Shown here: piece after piece, positions 41,611-50,707 of the stretch
Layout of the letters: every line of letters begins with the position of its first letter
How positions within the stretch are numbered: position 1 is the first letter of the stretch
Assembly (NCBI GenBank): GCA_045605385.1
Contig: JAZUPW010000042.1
Location: forward strand, 1-64,000
Source: SIG607 sp045605385
GTDB lineage: Bacteria > Bacillota > Clostridia > Oscillospirales > Acutalibacteraceae
Direction: 5' to 3'
DNA: 64,000 bases
The notes under the pieces: generated by a model
What the model was told of the DNA's origin: nothing
The model's database searches: none
What the model saw: only the letters and a program-made list of their open reading frames with translations
Made by a program: the position numbers and the translations under genes

Positions 41611-43113
41611 ATGTATAATTATTTAAGTTTTTCTAACAGTATTGTGCTTTATTGGGATTTGCCTGATAACTATAAAAAAGGCAACACTTATATTATTTCG
41701 CAAAATGGCAATAAGGTTGGCGAAACCGAAAGTTGCCATTTAAAAATAACAGATCTACAGCCGAACACAGAATATACATACAGTATTGCTATGTACGAAA
41801 ACGGAAAGTGTGTAGAAAATATTGGTGAAATTATCTGCAAAACCGAGCCTGTAAGGAATAGAATTGACGTTACCAAAGCGCCTTATAATGCTATAGGTGA
41901 CGGTAAGACTTTAAATACCGCCGCTTTACAGAAAGCACTTGACGATTGTAAAGAGGGTGAATGTGTTTACATTCCCGAAGGCGATTTTATGACAGGTTCG
42001 CTCTTTTTACACAGCAATATGGAACTTTATCTTGAAAAAGGAGCAATACTTCACGGTACTACTTCTTATACCGATTACGAACCAAAAATTAAAAGCCGTT
42101 TTGAAGGTCACGAAATGATGACCTATGCAGGTCTTGTTAATGTTGGCGAACTTGAAAGAGAAAAAGGTTTTACTTGTGAAAACGTGCGTATTTGCGGTGA
42201 AGGTAAAATTTACGGCGGCGGTGTTGACCTTGCTAACAGCGTTATTGAGCGCGAAACCGTTCTTTTGAAAGATTATATGGAATCCTTGGGCGATAAAATT
42301 AAAGAATGTGAAACTTCTACTACAATTCAGGGCAGACTTCGTCCTCGCCTTATTAATATGAGTTGTGCTAAAAACGTTGTTATTGCGGGCATAGGCATTG
42401 AAAACGGCGCAAGTTGGAACGTTCACATGATTTACTCTGATAACATAGTTACATACGATTGCATTTTCCGTTCTGAAAAAGTATGGAACGGTGACGGTTG
42501 GGATCCCGATTCTTCAACCAACTGTACACTTTTTGGAAGTCAGTTCTTTACAGGTGACGATGCCGTTGCAATTAAATCGGGCAAAAATCCCGAAGGTAAC
42601 GTAATTAACCGACCAAGCGAACATATAAGAGTGTTTGACTGTATAAGCCACTTTGGACACGGAATTACTATAGGAAGCGAAATGTCGGGCGGTATTAACG
42701 ATGTTCGTATTTGGAACTGCGATATGCGTAATTCTGTTTTCGGAGTTGAAATTAAGGGTACTAAAAAGCGCGGCGGTTATGTTAGAAACGTTTACGTTAG
42801 AGGCTGTAACGTTTGCAGAGTTTTAATGCATTCGGTTCCTTATAATGACGACGGTGAACCAGCACCTACCGTACCCGTTTTTGAAAACTGTGTGTTTGAA
42901 GATATGACACTTACCGCAATTATGCGCAAGAAGGACAACACAACCGAATATTGTAATCCAATTGTTCTTTGCGGATTTGATGAACCGGGTCACTTTATTA
43001 AGAATGTTAAATTTAAGAATATTGTAATTGATAATGGCGAATCCAGCGTAAGACAGGGAATTTTCTTACAGCGTTGCGAAGGTATTACTTTAGAAAACGT
43101 TTATTGCCGATAA
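41611..43113 (+). CDS. Glycoside hydrolase family 28 (polygalacturonase-like), intracellular
   Basis: The first ~90 residues form a fibronectin-III-like module (NTYIISQNGNKVGETE, LQPNTEYTYSIA). The rest is a right-handed beta-helix of family GH28. The catalytic region reads NGDGWDPDSS (about residue 293), GDDAVAIKSG (about 315), GHGITIGSE (about 349) and VEIKG (about 379), the counterparts of the NTDG, DD, GHG and RIK motifs. No signal peptide is present, so it probably trims imported galacturonide oligomers in the cytoplasm. It is a single gene with its own promoter and terminator. Confidence 0.88.
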   Translation: MYNYLSFSNSIVLYWDLPDNYKKGNTYIISQNGNKVGETESCHLKITDLQPNTEYTYSIAMYENGKCVENIGEIICKTEPVRNRIDVTKAPYNAIGDGKTLNTAALQKALDDCKEGECVYIPEGDFMTGSLFLHSNMELYLEKGAILHGTTSYTDYEPKIKSRFEGHEMMTYAGLVNVGELEREKGFTCENVRICGEGKIYGGGVDLANSVIERETVLLKDYMESLGDKIKECETSTTIQGRLRPRLINMSCAKNVVIAGIGIENGASWNVHMIYSDNIVTYDCIFRSEKVWNGDGWDPDSSTNCTLFGSQFFTGDDAVAIKSGKNPEGNVINRPSEHIRVFDCISHFGHGITIGSEMSGGINDVRIWNCDMRNSVFGVEIKGTKKRGGYVRNVYVRGCNVCRVLMHSVPYNDDGEPAPTVPVFENCVFEDMTLTAIMRKKDNTTEYCNPIVLCGFDEPGHFIKNVKFKNIVIDNGESSVRQGIFLQRCEGITLENVYCR

Positions 43114-43119
43114 AATCAT

Positions 43120-43148
43120 AACCCGAGCCTTGACGGCTCGGGTTTAAT
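43120..43148 (+). terminator. Hairpin between the GH28 and HAD genes
   Basis: AACCCGAGCC pairs with GGCTCGGGTT. The T run is weak and the next ribosome site follows at once, so it may only partly terminate. Confidence 0.65.
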
Positions 43149-43159
43149 AAGGAGAAAAG

Positions 43160-43801
43160 ATGTTTAGCGTAATTTTTGATATGGACGGAACGCTTTTAGA
43201 TACACAGCGTATATGTGTTCCTGCATGGGAGTATTCAGGACAACAGCAGGGTTTTTGCGGTGTAGGCGAACTTGTATACAATCTTTGCGGTGCAAACGAG
43301 GCAACTTGGACAAAGTATTTGCTTGATAACTATCCCTCTATAGAAGAAGTAAAATTTAAAAAAGACGTGCGCGAATATATTGCCGAAAACGGTTCGGTTA
43401 AGTATATGAACGGTGCATACGAACTGCTTGAGTTTTTTAAGAATCATAATATTAAAATGGCAATTGCTTCGGGTTCTTCAAAAGAAACTATTATGCATCA
43501 TTTAAGCGAAGTTGGCGCAACACATTACTTTTCTGCTTTTGTGGGCGGTAAAGACGTAGAAAACGGCAAACCTGCGCCAGACGTATTTTTAAAGGCGGCA
43601 GAACTTTTAAATGCAAAACCTGAGGACTGCTTTGTCTTTGAGGATTCACCGCAAGGTATAACTGCAGGCTTTAAAGCGGGAATGAAGTGTATTGGTGTTC
43701 CCGATATAGCAAAATTCAGTGATGAAATAAAACAAATGGAATATGCAGAACTGAAAAGTATTGATGAAGCTATTGAAATTTTCACAAAACTTTTAGATTG
43801 A
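43160..43801 (+). CDS. HAD-superfamily phosphatase / beta-phosphoglucomutase-like
   Basis: The 213-aa protein has the HAD motifs in order: nucleophile FDMDGTLLDT, motif II IASGSSKET, the lysine in GKPAPD, and the acidic motif FEDSPQG. The four-helix cap between motifs I and II fits the beta-phosphoglucomutase/phosphatase subclass. It dephosphorylates or isomerises a small phosphorylated sugar. GGAG precedes the ATG. Confidence 0.85.
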   Translation: MFSVIFDMDGTLLDTQRICVPAWEYSGQQQGFCGVGELVYNLCGANEATWTKYLLDNYPSIEEVKFKKDVREYIAENGSVKYMNGAYELLEFFKNHNIKMAIASGSSKETIMHHLSEVGATHYFSAFVGGKDVENGKPAPDVFLKAAELLNAKPEDCFVFEDSPQGITAGFKAGMKCIGVPDIAKFSDEIKQMEYAELKSIDEAIEIFTKLLD

Positions 43802-43856
43802 AAATATTATAATATTGTGATATAATTTATAAACATTTATTGAAAGGCAAATGATA

Positions 43857-44783
43857 ATGGTTTTTAACAGTATTTTAGAGGCTATGGGGAACACCCCTAT
43901 TATAAAACTTAACAGAATGGTAGAAGAAAACTCTGCCGATATTTATGTTAAGTTTGAAGGGCTTAATGTCGGAGGCTCTATAAAAACAAGAACTGCATAT
44001 AATATGATACTTGATGCCGAAGAAAAAGGATTAATTAATAAGGATACAGTTATTGTTGAACCCACAAGCGGAAACCAAGGCATTGGTCTTGCTTTGGTTG
44101 GTGCCGTAAAGGGATATAAAGTTAAAATAATTATGCCCGATTCAGTGAGCGAAGAAAGAAGAAAACTTGTTAGGCATTACGGTGCTGAAGTTATTCTTGT
44201 TCACGACGCCGGCAATATTGGTCTATGTATTGAGGAATGTTTGCAATTAGCCCTTAAAATGAAGGCGGAAGATAAAAACGTATTTGTACCGCAACAATTT
44301 GAAAATCCTGCTAATCCTGCGGTTCAGAGAAGTGTAACGGGTAAGGAAATATTAGAACAGGTTAATGCGCCTATTCACGGTTTCTGTTCGGGAATTGGTA
44401 CGGGTGGAACAATTACGGGAATTGGAGAAACCTTAAAGGCGGCTAATCCTGATATGACAATATGGGCAGTTGAACCCGAAGATGCCGCAATTCTTTCGGG
44501 CGGTTCTATCGGCACTCACGTTCAAATGGGTATTGGTGACGGAATTATCCCTGAAATACTTAATCAGAATATTTACAATGACGTTTGCATTATAAGTGAT
44601 GAAGAAGCATTACAGACTTCTAAGGATTTGGCATCTAAAGAAGGTATAATGTGCGGTATAAGCAGCGGAACAAATGTTGCTGCCGCAATCAAACTTGCGA
44701 AAAAACTCGGCAAAGGAAAAACTGTGGTTACTGTGCTTCCCGATACAGCAGAACGCTATTTTTCTACTCCGCTATTCGAGTAA
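43857..44783 (+). CDS. cysK: Cysteine synthase (O-acetylserine sulfhydrylase)
   Basis: ATG 43857 matches the family start (NSILEAMGNTPIIKL) and the GAAAGG spacing better than ATG 43851. The 308-aa fold-type II PLP enzyme has the cofactor lysine in GGSIKTRTA (about residue 43), the substrate loop EPTSGNQGIGL and the phosphate-binding GTGGTITG. It makes cysteine from O-acetylserine and sulfide. A LysR gene follows directly and is a candidate regulator. Confidence 0.92.
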   Translation: MVFNSILEAMGNTPIIKLNRMVEENSADIYVKFEGLNVGGSIKTRTAYNMILDAEEKGLINKDTVIVEPTSGNQGIGLALVGAVKGYKVKIIMPDSVSEERRKLVRHYGAEVILVHDAGNIGLCIEECLQLALKMKAEDKNVFVPQQFENPANPAVQRSVTGKEILEQVNAPIHGFCSGIGTGGTITGIGETLKAANPDMTIWAVEPEDAAILSGGSIGTHVQMGIGDGIIPEILNQNIYNDVCIISDEEALQTSKDLASKEGIMCGISSGTNVAAAIKLAKKLGKGKTVVTVLPDTAERYFSTPLFE

Positions 44784-44817
44784 TAACTCTTAATAAATTA
44801 AGAAAGGGGAATGGGTT

Positions 44818-45723
44818 GTGAATTTAAAACAGTTTGAATATGTTTTAACATTAAATAAAGAAGGTTGCTTTTCAAAAGCGGCAGAGGTTCTTAATATTTC
44901 TCAACCCTCGCTTTCTCAATATATAAAGAAGTTGGAAAACGAACTCGGCGTTGTTCTTTTTAACAGAAACGGCGGTAATGTGCGTCTTACCGATGCCGGA
45001 AGAGTTTATGTTGAAGCAGGTAAAAAAATTCTTGATATAAAACGCGATATGGCACTGCAGTTTATAGATATAAACGAAAATAAAAAAGGAACTCTTACTA
45101 TAGGAACTTCTCCCTACAGAAGTTCAGTAATGTTACCTTTTATTGCTAAAGAGTTTAAAAAACAATATCCTTTCATAACCTTTGCTATAGAAGAAGGTAA
45201 TACAGCAGAACTTATTGAGGCAACCATACGCGGTGAGTACGATTTGTCATTAACCGTGTTTGAACAGGATGTTTTGAATTTTAATTACGAAGTATTAACA
45301 GAAGAAGAATTCGTGTTGGCTGTTCCTGCTTCGTTTAAAAAGTTTGATAGTGAATTTATACAGAATAGAAGATATAATGCCATAGATATAAATCAGCTTA
45401 ACGGTATTGATTTTGTAATGTTAAAAGATACGTTATTTATGCAAAGAACACTTAATGCTCTTGCAGAAAAGTATAATCTTAAGTTTGGTGTGTCTATTGT
45501 TGCAAACAGTATCGAAGCACAGTTTGCTATGGTACGTAACGGTCTTGGTGTAGCACTTGTGCCTTCGGGAATTGAATCGCTTGCCGCTTCAAATGAGGTA
45601 GACTTCTATTCATTTAAACAGGAACTGCCTAAAAGAAAAGTTGTGGCAATTTGGCGTAAGGATAAAACACTAAGTAAAATTGAGGAAGATTTTTTAAGTT
45701 TAATTAAGAGTATAAACTCATAA
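44818..45723 (+). CDS. LysR-family transcriptional regulator
   Basis: The 301-aa protein has the LysR winged helix (FSKAAEVLNISQPSLSQYIKKLE) and a type 2 periplasmic-binding effector domain (KGTLTIGTSPYRSSVM, GLGVALVPSG). The start is GTG 44818 after AAAGGGG. It lies 34 bp behind cysK on the same strand, as if co-transcribed, and may respond to sulfur metabolites. This is inferred from position only. Confidence 0.85.
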   Translation: MNLKQFEYVLTLNKEGCFSKAAEVLNISQPSLSQYIKKLENELGVVLFNRNGGNVRLTDAGRVYVEAGKKILDIKRDMALQFIDINENKKGTLTIGTSPYRSSVMLPFIAKEFKKQYPFITFAIEEGNTAELIEATIRGEYDLSLTVFEQDVLNFNYEVLTEEEFVLAVPASFKKFDSEFIQNRRYNAIDINQLNGIDFVMLKDTLFMQRTLNALAEKYNLKFGVSIVANSIEAQFAMVRNGLGVALVPSGIESLAASNEVDFYSFKQELPKRKVVAIWRKDKTLSKIEEDFLSLIKSINS

Positions 45724-45756
45724 AAAGAAAAAAATTTCGATTTTTTTCTTTTTTTT
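45722..45756 (+). terminator. Terminator of the cysK-lysR unit
   Basis: An A-rich arm (AAAAAGAAAAAAA) pairs with a T-rich arm around TTTCGA, giving a long A-T hairpin that ends in a T run. Confidence 0.75.
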
Positions 45757-45758
45757 AC

Positions 45759-45786
45759 TTGACACATAACCAAAAAGTTATATAAT
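45759..45786 (+). promoter_or_regulatory. Promoter of the TRAP-type permease gene
   Basis: TTGACA at 45759-45764, a 16-bp spacer and TATAAT at 45781-45786, both perfect hexamers. Confidence 0.85.
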
Positions 45787-45823
45787 ATATTGCGTAAAGA
45801 TTATATTAAAAGAGAGATTAAAT

Positions 45824-47182
45824 ATGCCATCAGCTTTACTTTATCTTGGTATAATGTTATTTGTAATTGTAATATGGTTTATGCTGTTAAAGCGTCCTGT
45901 GTACGAGGCTATACTTATTAGTTTCATCGTATTACTTACAGTTACAAGCACTTGGTCTAACATGGGCAGTTACATAGATAAGGCGTTATCAACTTCACTG
46001 CTTTACTCAATGACAGCTTTTGTTGCTATGTCAATTATTCTTACAAAAACAAAGGTAATTGACGGATGTGTTGCGGTTATTCTTGCTTTACTTGGCAGGG
46101 TAACAGGCGGCGCGGGTTACGTATCGGTTATTTCTTCTGCATTTATGGGTGCTTTATCAGGAAGCGGCCCCGGTAACGTTATGGCAACGGGTGCTATAAC
46201 TATTCCTGCTATGAAAAAGGCAGGTTTTCCTGCAGAATTGGCTGCTAATATTGAAAGTAACGCAAGTTATATGGGTAATATGATACCGCCTTCTTCAAAT
46301 ATCGTGGCGGCTCTTGGCGCATTTACAGCGCTTTATCCTACGCTTAACATTTCTACTGGTCAGTTTTGGATAATTCTTTGGGGAATTTCGATTTGGTTTA
46401 TTCTTCAGCGTGTTTTAATGGTTTGGGGTTTTTGTAAGTATTACAAAGTAAGACCAATGGATAAAGAAGATGTTCCGAATTTAAAACTGGTTTTAAAAGA
46501 AAACTGGAAAGGTCTTTTCTTACCTATAATTATTTTCTTGCCTTTTTTACTTGACTATTTATTTAAAGATAATTTCTTTACACAGCGACTCGGTGAACAA
46601 GGCGCTAAATATATGTCAAGTTCAATGCTTCTGTTTATTCCCGGCATTGCTGCAATATATTCTTGTCTTATTGTTAAGGATAAAAAGAGTGTAACTCCTA
46701 AAAACATTGCCAAAATGTTTGCAACCAGCGTAAAATCAATTGCACCCGCTATTGGTGTTTGTATAATTGGCTATATGGTTGGCGCACTATTTAATGACTT
46801 AAACGTTGCCGAAGAAATGCAGAACTTTATTATGAACGTTAATTTTAACAGATTCGGTTTAGTAACGTTTATTTGTGTTGTTACATGTTTCCTTGGAATG
46901 GTAATTCCGGGTTCTTCGCTTGTAGTAATTTTCGGTCCTGTATTTATAACTACACTTGCTTCTGTTGGTGTAAACCCGTTACTCGCAGCGGCTATGCTTC
47001 CTTGTATATGCGGTGTTATGTGCGGTATTACGCCTCCGCTTGGACTTGGTATGTATGCGGGTATGTCACTTGCTGAATCAGATTTTTCTAAAACCTTTAA
47101 AAACAACTTGTGGTGGGTTGCGGCTCAGTTTATCTTAGAAGTTGTTGTTTTAATGGGTTGGTTACCTATTTTAGGTCTGTAA
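45824..47182 (+). CDS. TRAP transporter large permease (DctM-like)
   Basis: The 452-aa protein has about 12 membrane helices and the DctM-type glycine-rich signature blocks: GALSGSGPGNVMATGAI followed by GFPAELAANIESNAS and GNMIPPSSN, and in the second half GMVIPGSSLVVIFGP and GITPPLGLGMYAGMS. TRAP permeases import acids such as C4-dicarboxylates with a separate DctP receptor. No DctP gene lies next to it. The small membrane protein that follows may replace DctQ. Confidence 0.8.
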   Translation: MPSALLYLGIMLFVIVIWFMLLKRPVYEAILISFIVLLTVTSTWSNMGSYIDKALSTSLLYSMTAFVAMSIILTKTKVIDGCVAVILALLGRVTGGAGYVSVISSAFMGALSGSGPGNVMATGAITIPAMKKAGFPAELAANIESNASYMGNMIPPSSNIVAALGAFTALYPTLNISTGQFWIILWGISIWFILQRVLMVWGFCKYYKVRPMDKEDVPNLKLVLKENWKGLFLPIIIFLPFLLDYLFKDNFFTQRLGEQGAKYMSSSMLLFIPGIAAIYSCLIVKDKKSVTPKNIAKMFATSVKSIAPAIGVCIIGYMVGALFNDLNVAEEMQNFIMNVNFNRFGLVTFICVVTCFLGMVIPGSSLVVIFGPVFITTLASVGVNPLLAAAMLPCICGVMCGITPPLGLGMYAGMSLAESDFSKTFKNNLWWVAAQFILEVVVLMGWLPILGL

Positions 47183-47195
47183 GGAGGGCTGTACC

Positions 47196-47471
47196 GTGAA
47201 AGAAATTTTAAAGAAAATAACTAACGTTTGTAAAAGTATTTTTGGCTACAGTATTATGCTGTGTCTGCTTTTGGGCGGTATGACCTTTTTTGGCTATATA
47301 GTTGCAATAATAATTGGCGGAGATACTGCCGCCGCTATTTGCACATTCCTTTATAAGCAGTTTTTGCCAATAATTATTTATGTGAGTACAATTACCGTTT
47401 TATTTGGTATTATAACTATGTATTTTGCGGGCGAAAAAGAATTAGTTGCCGAAAAGAAAAAGAAAAAATAA
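47196..47471 (+). CDS. Small two-helix membrane protein, possible TRAP small subunit
   Basis: This 91-aa protein has two hydrophobic helices (residues about 17-42 and 55-78) and a lysine-rich C-terminus. GGAGG and a GTG start follow the permease stop by 13 bp, so the genes are co-transcribed. DctQ proteins normally have four helices, so the assignment rests mainly on position. I do not recognise a family. Confidence 0.6.
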   Translation: MKEILKKITNVCKSIFGYSIMLCLLLGGMTFFGYIVAIIIGGDTAAAICTFLYKQFLPIIIYVSTITVLFGIITMYFAGEKELVAEKKKKK

Positions 47472-47549
47472 ATTCAATAATAGCAATTATGCAGAAAACT
47501 TTTTTAAGAATTAAATGAAATGTTCTTTTTGAAAATTTAAATAAAAGCA

Positions 47550-47578
47550 TTGAAATTTATATAAAAATGTGGTAATAT
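47550..47578 (+). promoter_or_regulatory. Promoter of the NSS symporter gene
   Basis: TTGAAA at 47550-47555, a 17-bp spacer and TAATAT at 47573-47578. Confidence 0.6.
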
Positions 47579-47657
47579 TTTTATTAGATGTAAAATGCGT
47601 ATAAAGGCGCTTGAATATCAGGCGTCTTTTTTATGTGAAAGTTTAGGAGAATTAAAT

Positions 47658-49013
47658 ATGACTGAAAATAGAGGTAGTTTTACCGGTAAAATAGGTTTTG
47701 TACTTGCTGCGGCGGGTTCTGCAGTAGGGCTTGGCAATATCTGGCGCTTTCCTTATCTTGCCGCAAAATACGGCGGAGGTATTTTTCTGCTTGTCTATAT
47801 TCTTTTGGCTTTGACCTTCGGCTTTGCTTTAATGGTTGCTGAAATTGCAATAGTCAGAAAAACAGGTTTAAGTCCAATAGGTGCATATACAACTTTGCAT
47901 AAAAAATTCAGTTTTATAGGTTATATTGCGGCACTTGTTCCTGCGGTAATATTGCCGTATTATTCGGTTATAGGCGGTTGGGTTCTTAAATATGCTTCTG
48001 TTTTTATTATGGGAAATAATAAAGCGGCGGCAGATGATGGCTTCTTCCCCAGTTTTATTTCAATTGTCGGTGAACCTGTTGTCTGGTTCTTAATTTACAT
48101 TACCGCTACTGCATTGGTTGTTTTATTCGGTGTTGAAAAGGGTATTGAAAAGGTAAGTAAAATTATGATGCCTATTCTTATTGTCCTTTCAATTGCTATT
48201 GCCGTTTATTGTCTGTTTATGCCGGGTGCATTAGATGGTCTTAAGTATTATTTATTGCCCGATTTTTCAAAATTTTCCATTAAAACTGTATTAGCTGCTA
48301 TGGGACAGCTTTTCTATTCGATGTCACTTGCTATGGGTATTATGATTACTTACGGCTCTTATATGAAAAAAGACGTAAGCATTGAGTCTTCTGTTAAGCA
48401 AATTGAACTGTTTGACACGGGAATTGCATTTCTTGCAGGTCTTATGATTATTCCTTCGGTATTCGCTTTCTCTGGCGGAACTCCCGAAGCGTTAGGTAAA
48501 GGCCCAAGCCTTATGTTTGTTACCTTGCCAAAGGTTTTTGATAGTATGATAGGCGGCAGAATTGTTGGTATTGCCTTTTTTGTTATGGTGCTTTTTGCCG
48601 CGCTTACTTCTTCAATTTCGCTTATGGAAACGGTTGTGTCAGTTATAAGCGACAGATTTAAAACAAGCAGAAAGTTAAGTTGTGCTATTGTTTACTTGTT
48701 CAGTATAGCATTAGGTCTTCCGTCTTGTCTTGGATATAGTATCTGGAGTAATGTGAAAATTATCGGTATGCAGATTCTTGATTTCTTCGATTTCATAACC
48801 AACAGTGTTACAATGCCAATTCTTGCTATTTTGACCTGTGTATTTATAGGCTTTATAATTAAACCTAAAACATTAAGCGAAGAAGTTGAAGTTACAGGTC
48901 CTTTCAAACGTAAAAAACTGTTTGAAGTAATGATAAAGTATATAGCGCCTATTTGCATTCTCTTTATTCTTATTTCTTCGGTACTTGATGCTTTTGGTAT
49001 ATTTAAAATTTAA
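47658..49013 (+). CDS. Neurotransmitter:sodium symporter (NSS/SNF) family transporter
   Basis: ATG 47658 after AGGAG gives the family start (RGSFTGKIGFVLAAAGSAVGLGNIWRFPYLA). The upstream ATG-containing extension lacks a ribosome site. The 451-aa protein shows the LeuT-like fold with about 11-12 helices and the sodium/substrate-site unwound stretch in helix 1. It should import an amino acid or related amine with Na+. A terminator follows. Confidence 0.93.
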   Translation: MTENRGSFTGKIGFVLAAAGSAVGLGNIWRFPYLAAKYGGGIFLLVYILLALTFGFALMVAEIAIVRKTGLSPIGAYTTLHKKFSFIGYIAALVPAVILPYYSVIGGWVLKYASVFIMGNNKAAADDGFFPSFISIVGEPVVWFLIYITATALVVLFGVEKGIEKVSKIMMPILIVLSIAIAVYCLFMPGALDGLKYYLLPDFSKFSIKTVLAAMGQLFYSMSLAMGIMITYGSYMKKDVSIESSVKQIELFDTGIAFLAGLMIIPSVFAFSGGTPEALGKGPSLMFVTLPKVFDSMIGGRIVGIAFFVMVLFAALTSSISLMETVVSVISDRFKTSRKLSCAIVYLFSIALGLPSCLGYSIWSNVKIIGMQILDFFDFITNSVTMPILAILTCVFIGFIIKPKTLSEEVEVTGPFKRKKLFEVMIKYIAPICILFILISSVLDAFGIFKI

Positions 49014-49018
49014 AAATT

Positions 49019-49046
49019 ACAGCTCGGTATAAGCCGAGCTGTTTTT
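49019..49046 (+). terminator. Terminator of the NSS symporter gene
   Basis: ACAGCTCGG pairs with CCGAGCTGT, followed by TTTTT. Confidence 0.92.
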
Positions 49047-49048
49047 AT

Positions 49049-49453
49049 TTAGTCATCGCAATCAGTTGCCTGTCTTACAACGCAGACCGAAGCGGTAAGA
49101 GTTAAGGTAGTAAAAAGTAAAAGAGCGCCTGTAATAATAGCACCTAAAATGCTTGTGGCGGCAAACGTGAATGCCAAAAGAATAATACCTGTTATAAGAG
49201 AGCCAACAACACCCGTTAAAATTGTATTAAGTGCCAAACAACGGCAAGCACCCGTACAACTGCGTAAAGCGCAGGAAGCTAACAATGTTACTGCTAAATA
49301 TGCAGCAGCAAGTATAAGTGCGGCAATAACAAAAATAGGCGCAACAGTTACGGCTCCTGTAATTACAAGTATTGTTGTAACAACACCTACAATAATGCTT
49401 AATATTACCGATAACAGGGTGCAATAGTTTTTACAGCAAAACAAATCTGTCAT
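49049..49453 (-). CDS. Small cysteine-containing four-helix membrane protein
   Basis: I do not recognise a named family. The 134-aa protein has four hydrophobic helices, alanine-, threonine- and isoleucine-rich. Cysteines cluster at the N-terminus (FCCKNYC) and in the central loop (CALRSCTGACRC), with one more pair near the C-terminus (CVVRQATDC). Good ribosome site GGAGGTG lies before the ATG. It is a single gene between convergent terminators. The loop cysteines might bind metal or form disulfides. Confidence 0.7.
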   Translation of the reverse strand: MTDLFCCKNYCTLLSVILSIIVGVVTTILVITGAVTVAPIFVIAALILAAAYLAVTLLASCALRSCTGACRCLALNTILTGVVGSLITGIILLAFTFAATSILGAIITGALLLFTTLTLTASVCVVRQATDCDD

Positions 49454-49506
49454 TATTTTTCACCTCCACTACATTATATGCTAATACTTTGCGTTGGGCA
49501 AAAAGT

Positions 49507-49536
49507 AACCCCTATCTCCATAAGAAGATAGGGGTT
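49507..49536 (-). terminator. Terminator of the sortase-LCP operon
   Basis: AACCCCTATCT pairs with AGATAGGGGTT just beyond the LCP stop; on the minus strand it is followed by a short T-containing stretch. Confidence 0.8.
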
Positions 49537-49540
49537 AAAA

Positions 49541-50707
49541 TTAATCTGTTACAGGTTCGTAGAACAGTTCAAGCACTAATTCAAACAGTTTTGTTTCATC
49601 GGGATGAAATTCGGCAAGTCCTTCTTCGCCAATGAACTGTTCGCCCTCTAATTTTCTGAATTCAAGTTCAACGTTATTTCGGTTGCTGAAAACAGAAGAA
49701 GTGATAAAGGTGATTTTGTTCGGTGATAAATTTGAAACAGTTTCTTTAGCAAACATATTGAAAAGCGAAACAGGGAAACTAATATCTGTTTTTGTTTTAT
49801 TTATCGCTGCTTCAACAAGACCGGATAAGAAGTTCATTTGACGTTCCATTCTTAAATAACTTGAATCGGCATTGTTTCCGCGGTATTTAAGAAAAGGCAA
49901 TACGTTGTCGGATGTAAGTTTATTTGGAACATCTTTTTCAAATTTATAAACCGTAGCATAGTTAGCCTTGGTGGCTTCAAATGATTCGTTAGAAACAACG
50001 CTGAATTCACCGAAAACATTAGTTAATTTTTCTATTAATGAATAATCTGCTGAAAGGTAAGTGTTTACAGGCATACCAAGTAAAAGTTCACAAACCGCTT
50101 TTACTGTGTTTTCACAGCTTAATTCTCTGCCGTCACCGTAAGCGTAAGCTAAACAAATCTGTTTTTCTTCGGTTTTAATAAATTCGCCGCCTGTGGAATA
50201 TATATCAATGCCGGTTATGGTATCACGCGGAATAGCGGTTATAAAAGTTTTTCCTGTTTTAGTGTCAACAGTAACAAGCATAATTGTATCGGCTTGTCCG
50301 TTAGTACCGTAAGAACCGTTTTCAGTAAGTTCTTCGCGGTCTATACCCATAAACAGCATTCCGGTAACATCCTGATTATATTCATAAAGAACGCCGTTGT
50401 AAAGAATGGTAGAGTCGCCGTAAATGATAGCATCTTCATTATTAGGATCAATATTTACATCTTTATTCAGAAGTTTGCCTTTACCTAAAAAACCTAATAT
50501 AAATAGCGAAGTGACAACCATTGCAATAACAACGCATAATGAAATGAAGGTAATAAATAATCCTTTTTTCATTTTACGCTTTTGGTTACTTTTCTTAGCG
50601 TCTTTTTTCCAGTTATCCGATTCTGCTTTGTCGAAAGATTGTGTTAAAAACGATTCGTTTTCTTCTTTTGAATTGTTGTCCTGATTATTTGGTGTGGATG
50701 TCATCAA
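49541..50707 (-). CDS. LytR-CpsA-Psr (LCP) family cell-wall polymer ligase
   Basis: The 388-aa type II membrane protein has a basic cytoplasmic N-terminus, one helix (residues about 48-72) and an extracellular LCP domain (MLFMGIDREEL, ADTIMLVTVDTKTGK, ITAIPRDT). LCP proteins transfer teichoic acids or capsule polymers from lipid carriers to peptidoglycan. Some conserved arginines are hard to place late in the domain. It starts inside the 3' end of the sortase gene (23-bp overlap), so it is the second gene of that operon. Confidence 0.88.
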   Translation of the reverse strand: MMTSTPNNQDNNSKEENESFLTQSFDKAESDNWKKDAKKSNQKRKMKKGLFITFISLCVVIAMVVTSLFILGFLGKGKLLNKDVNIDPNNEDAIIYGDSTILYNGVLYEYNQDVTGMLFMGIDREELTENGSYGTNGQADTIMLVTVDTKTGKTFITAIPRDTITGIDIYSTGGEFIKTEEKQICLAYAYGDGRELSCENTVKAVCELLLGMPVNTYLSADYSLIEKLTNVFGEFSVVSNESFEATKANYATVYKFEKDVPNKLTSDNVLPFLKYRGNNADSSYLRMERQMNFLSGLVEAAINKTKTDISFPVSLFNMFAKETVSNLSPNKITFITSSVFSNRNNVELEFRKLEGEQFIGEEGLAEFHPDETKLFELVLELFYEPVTD

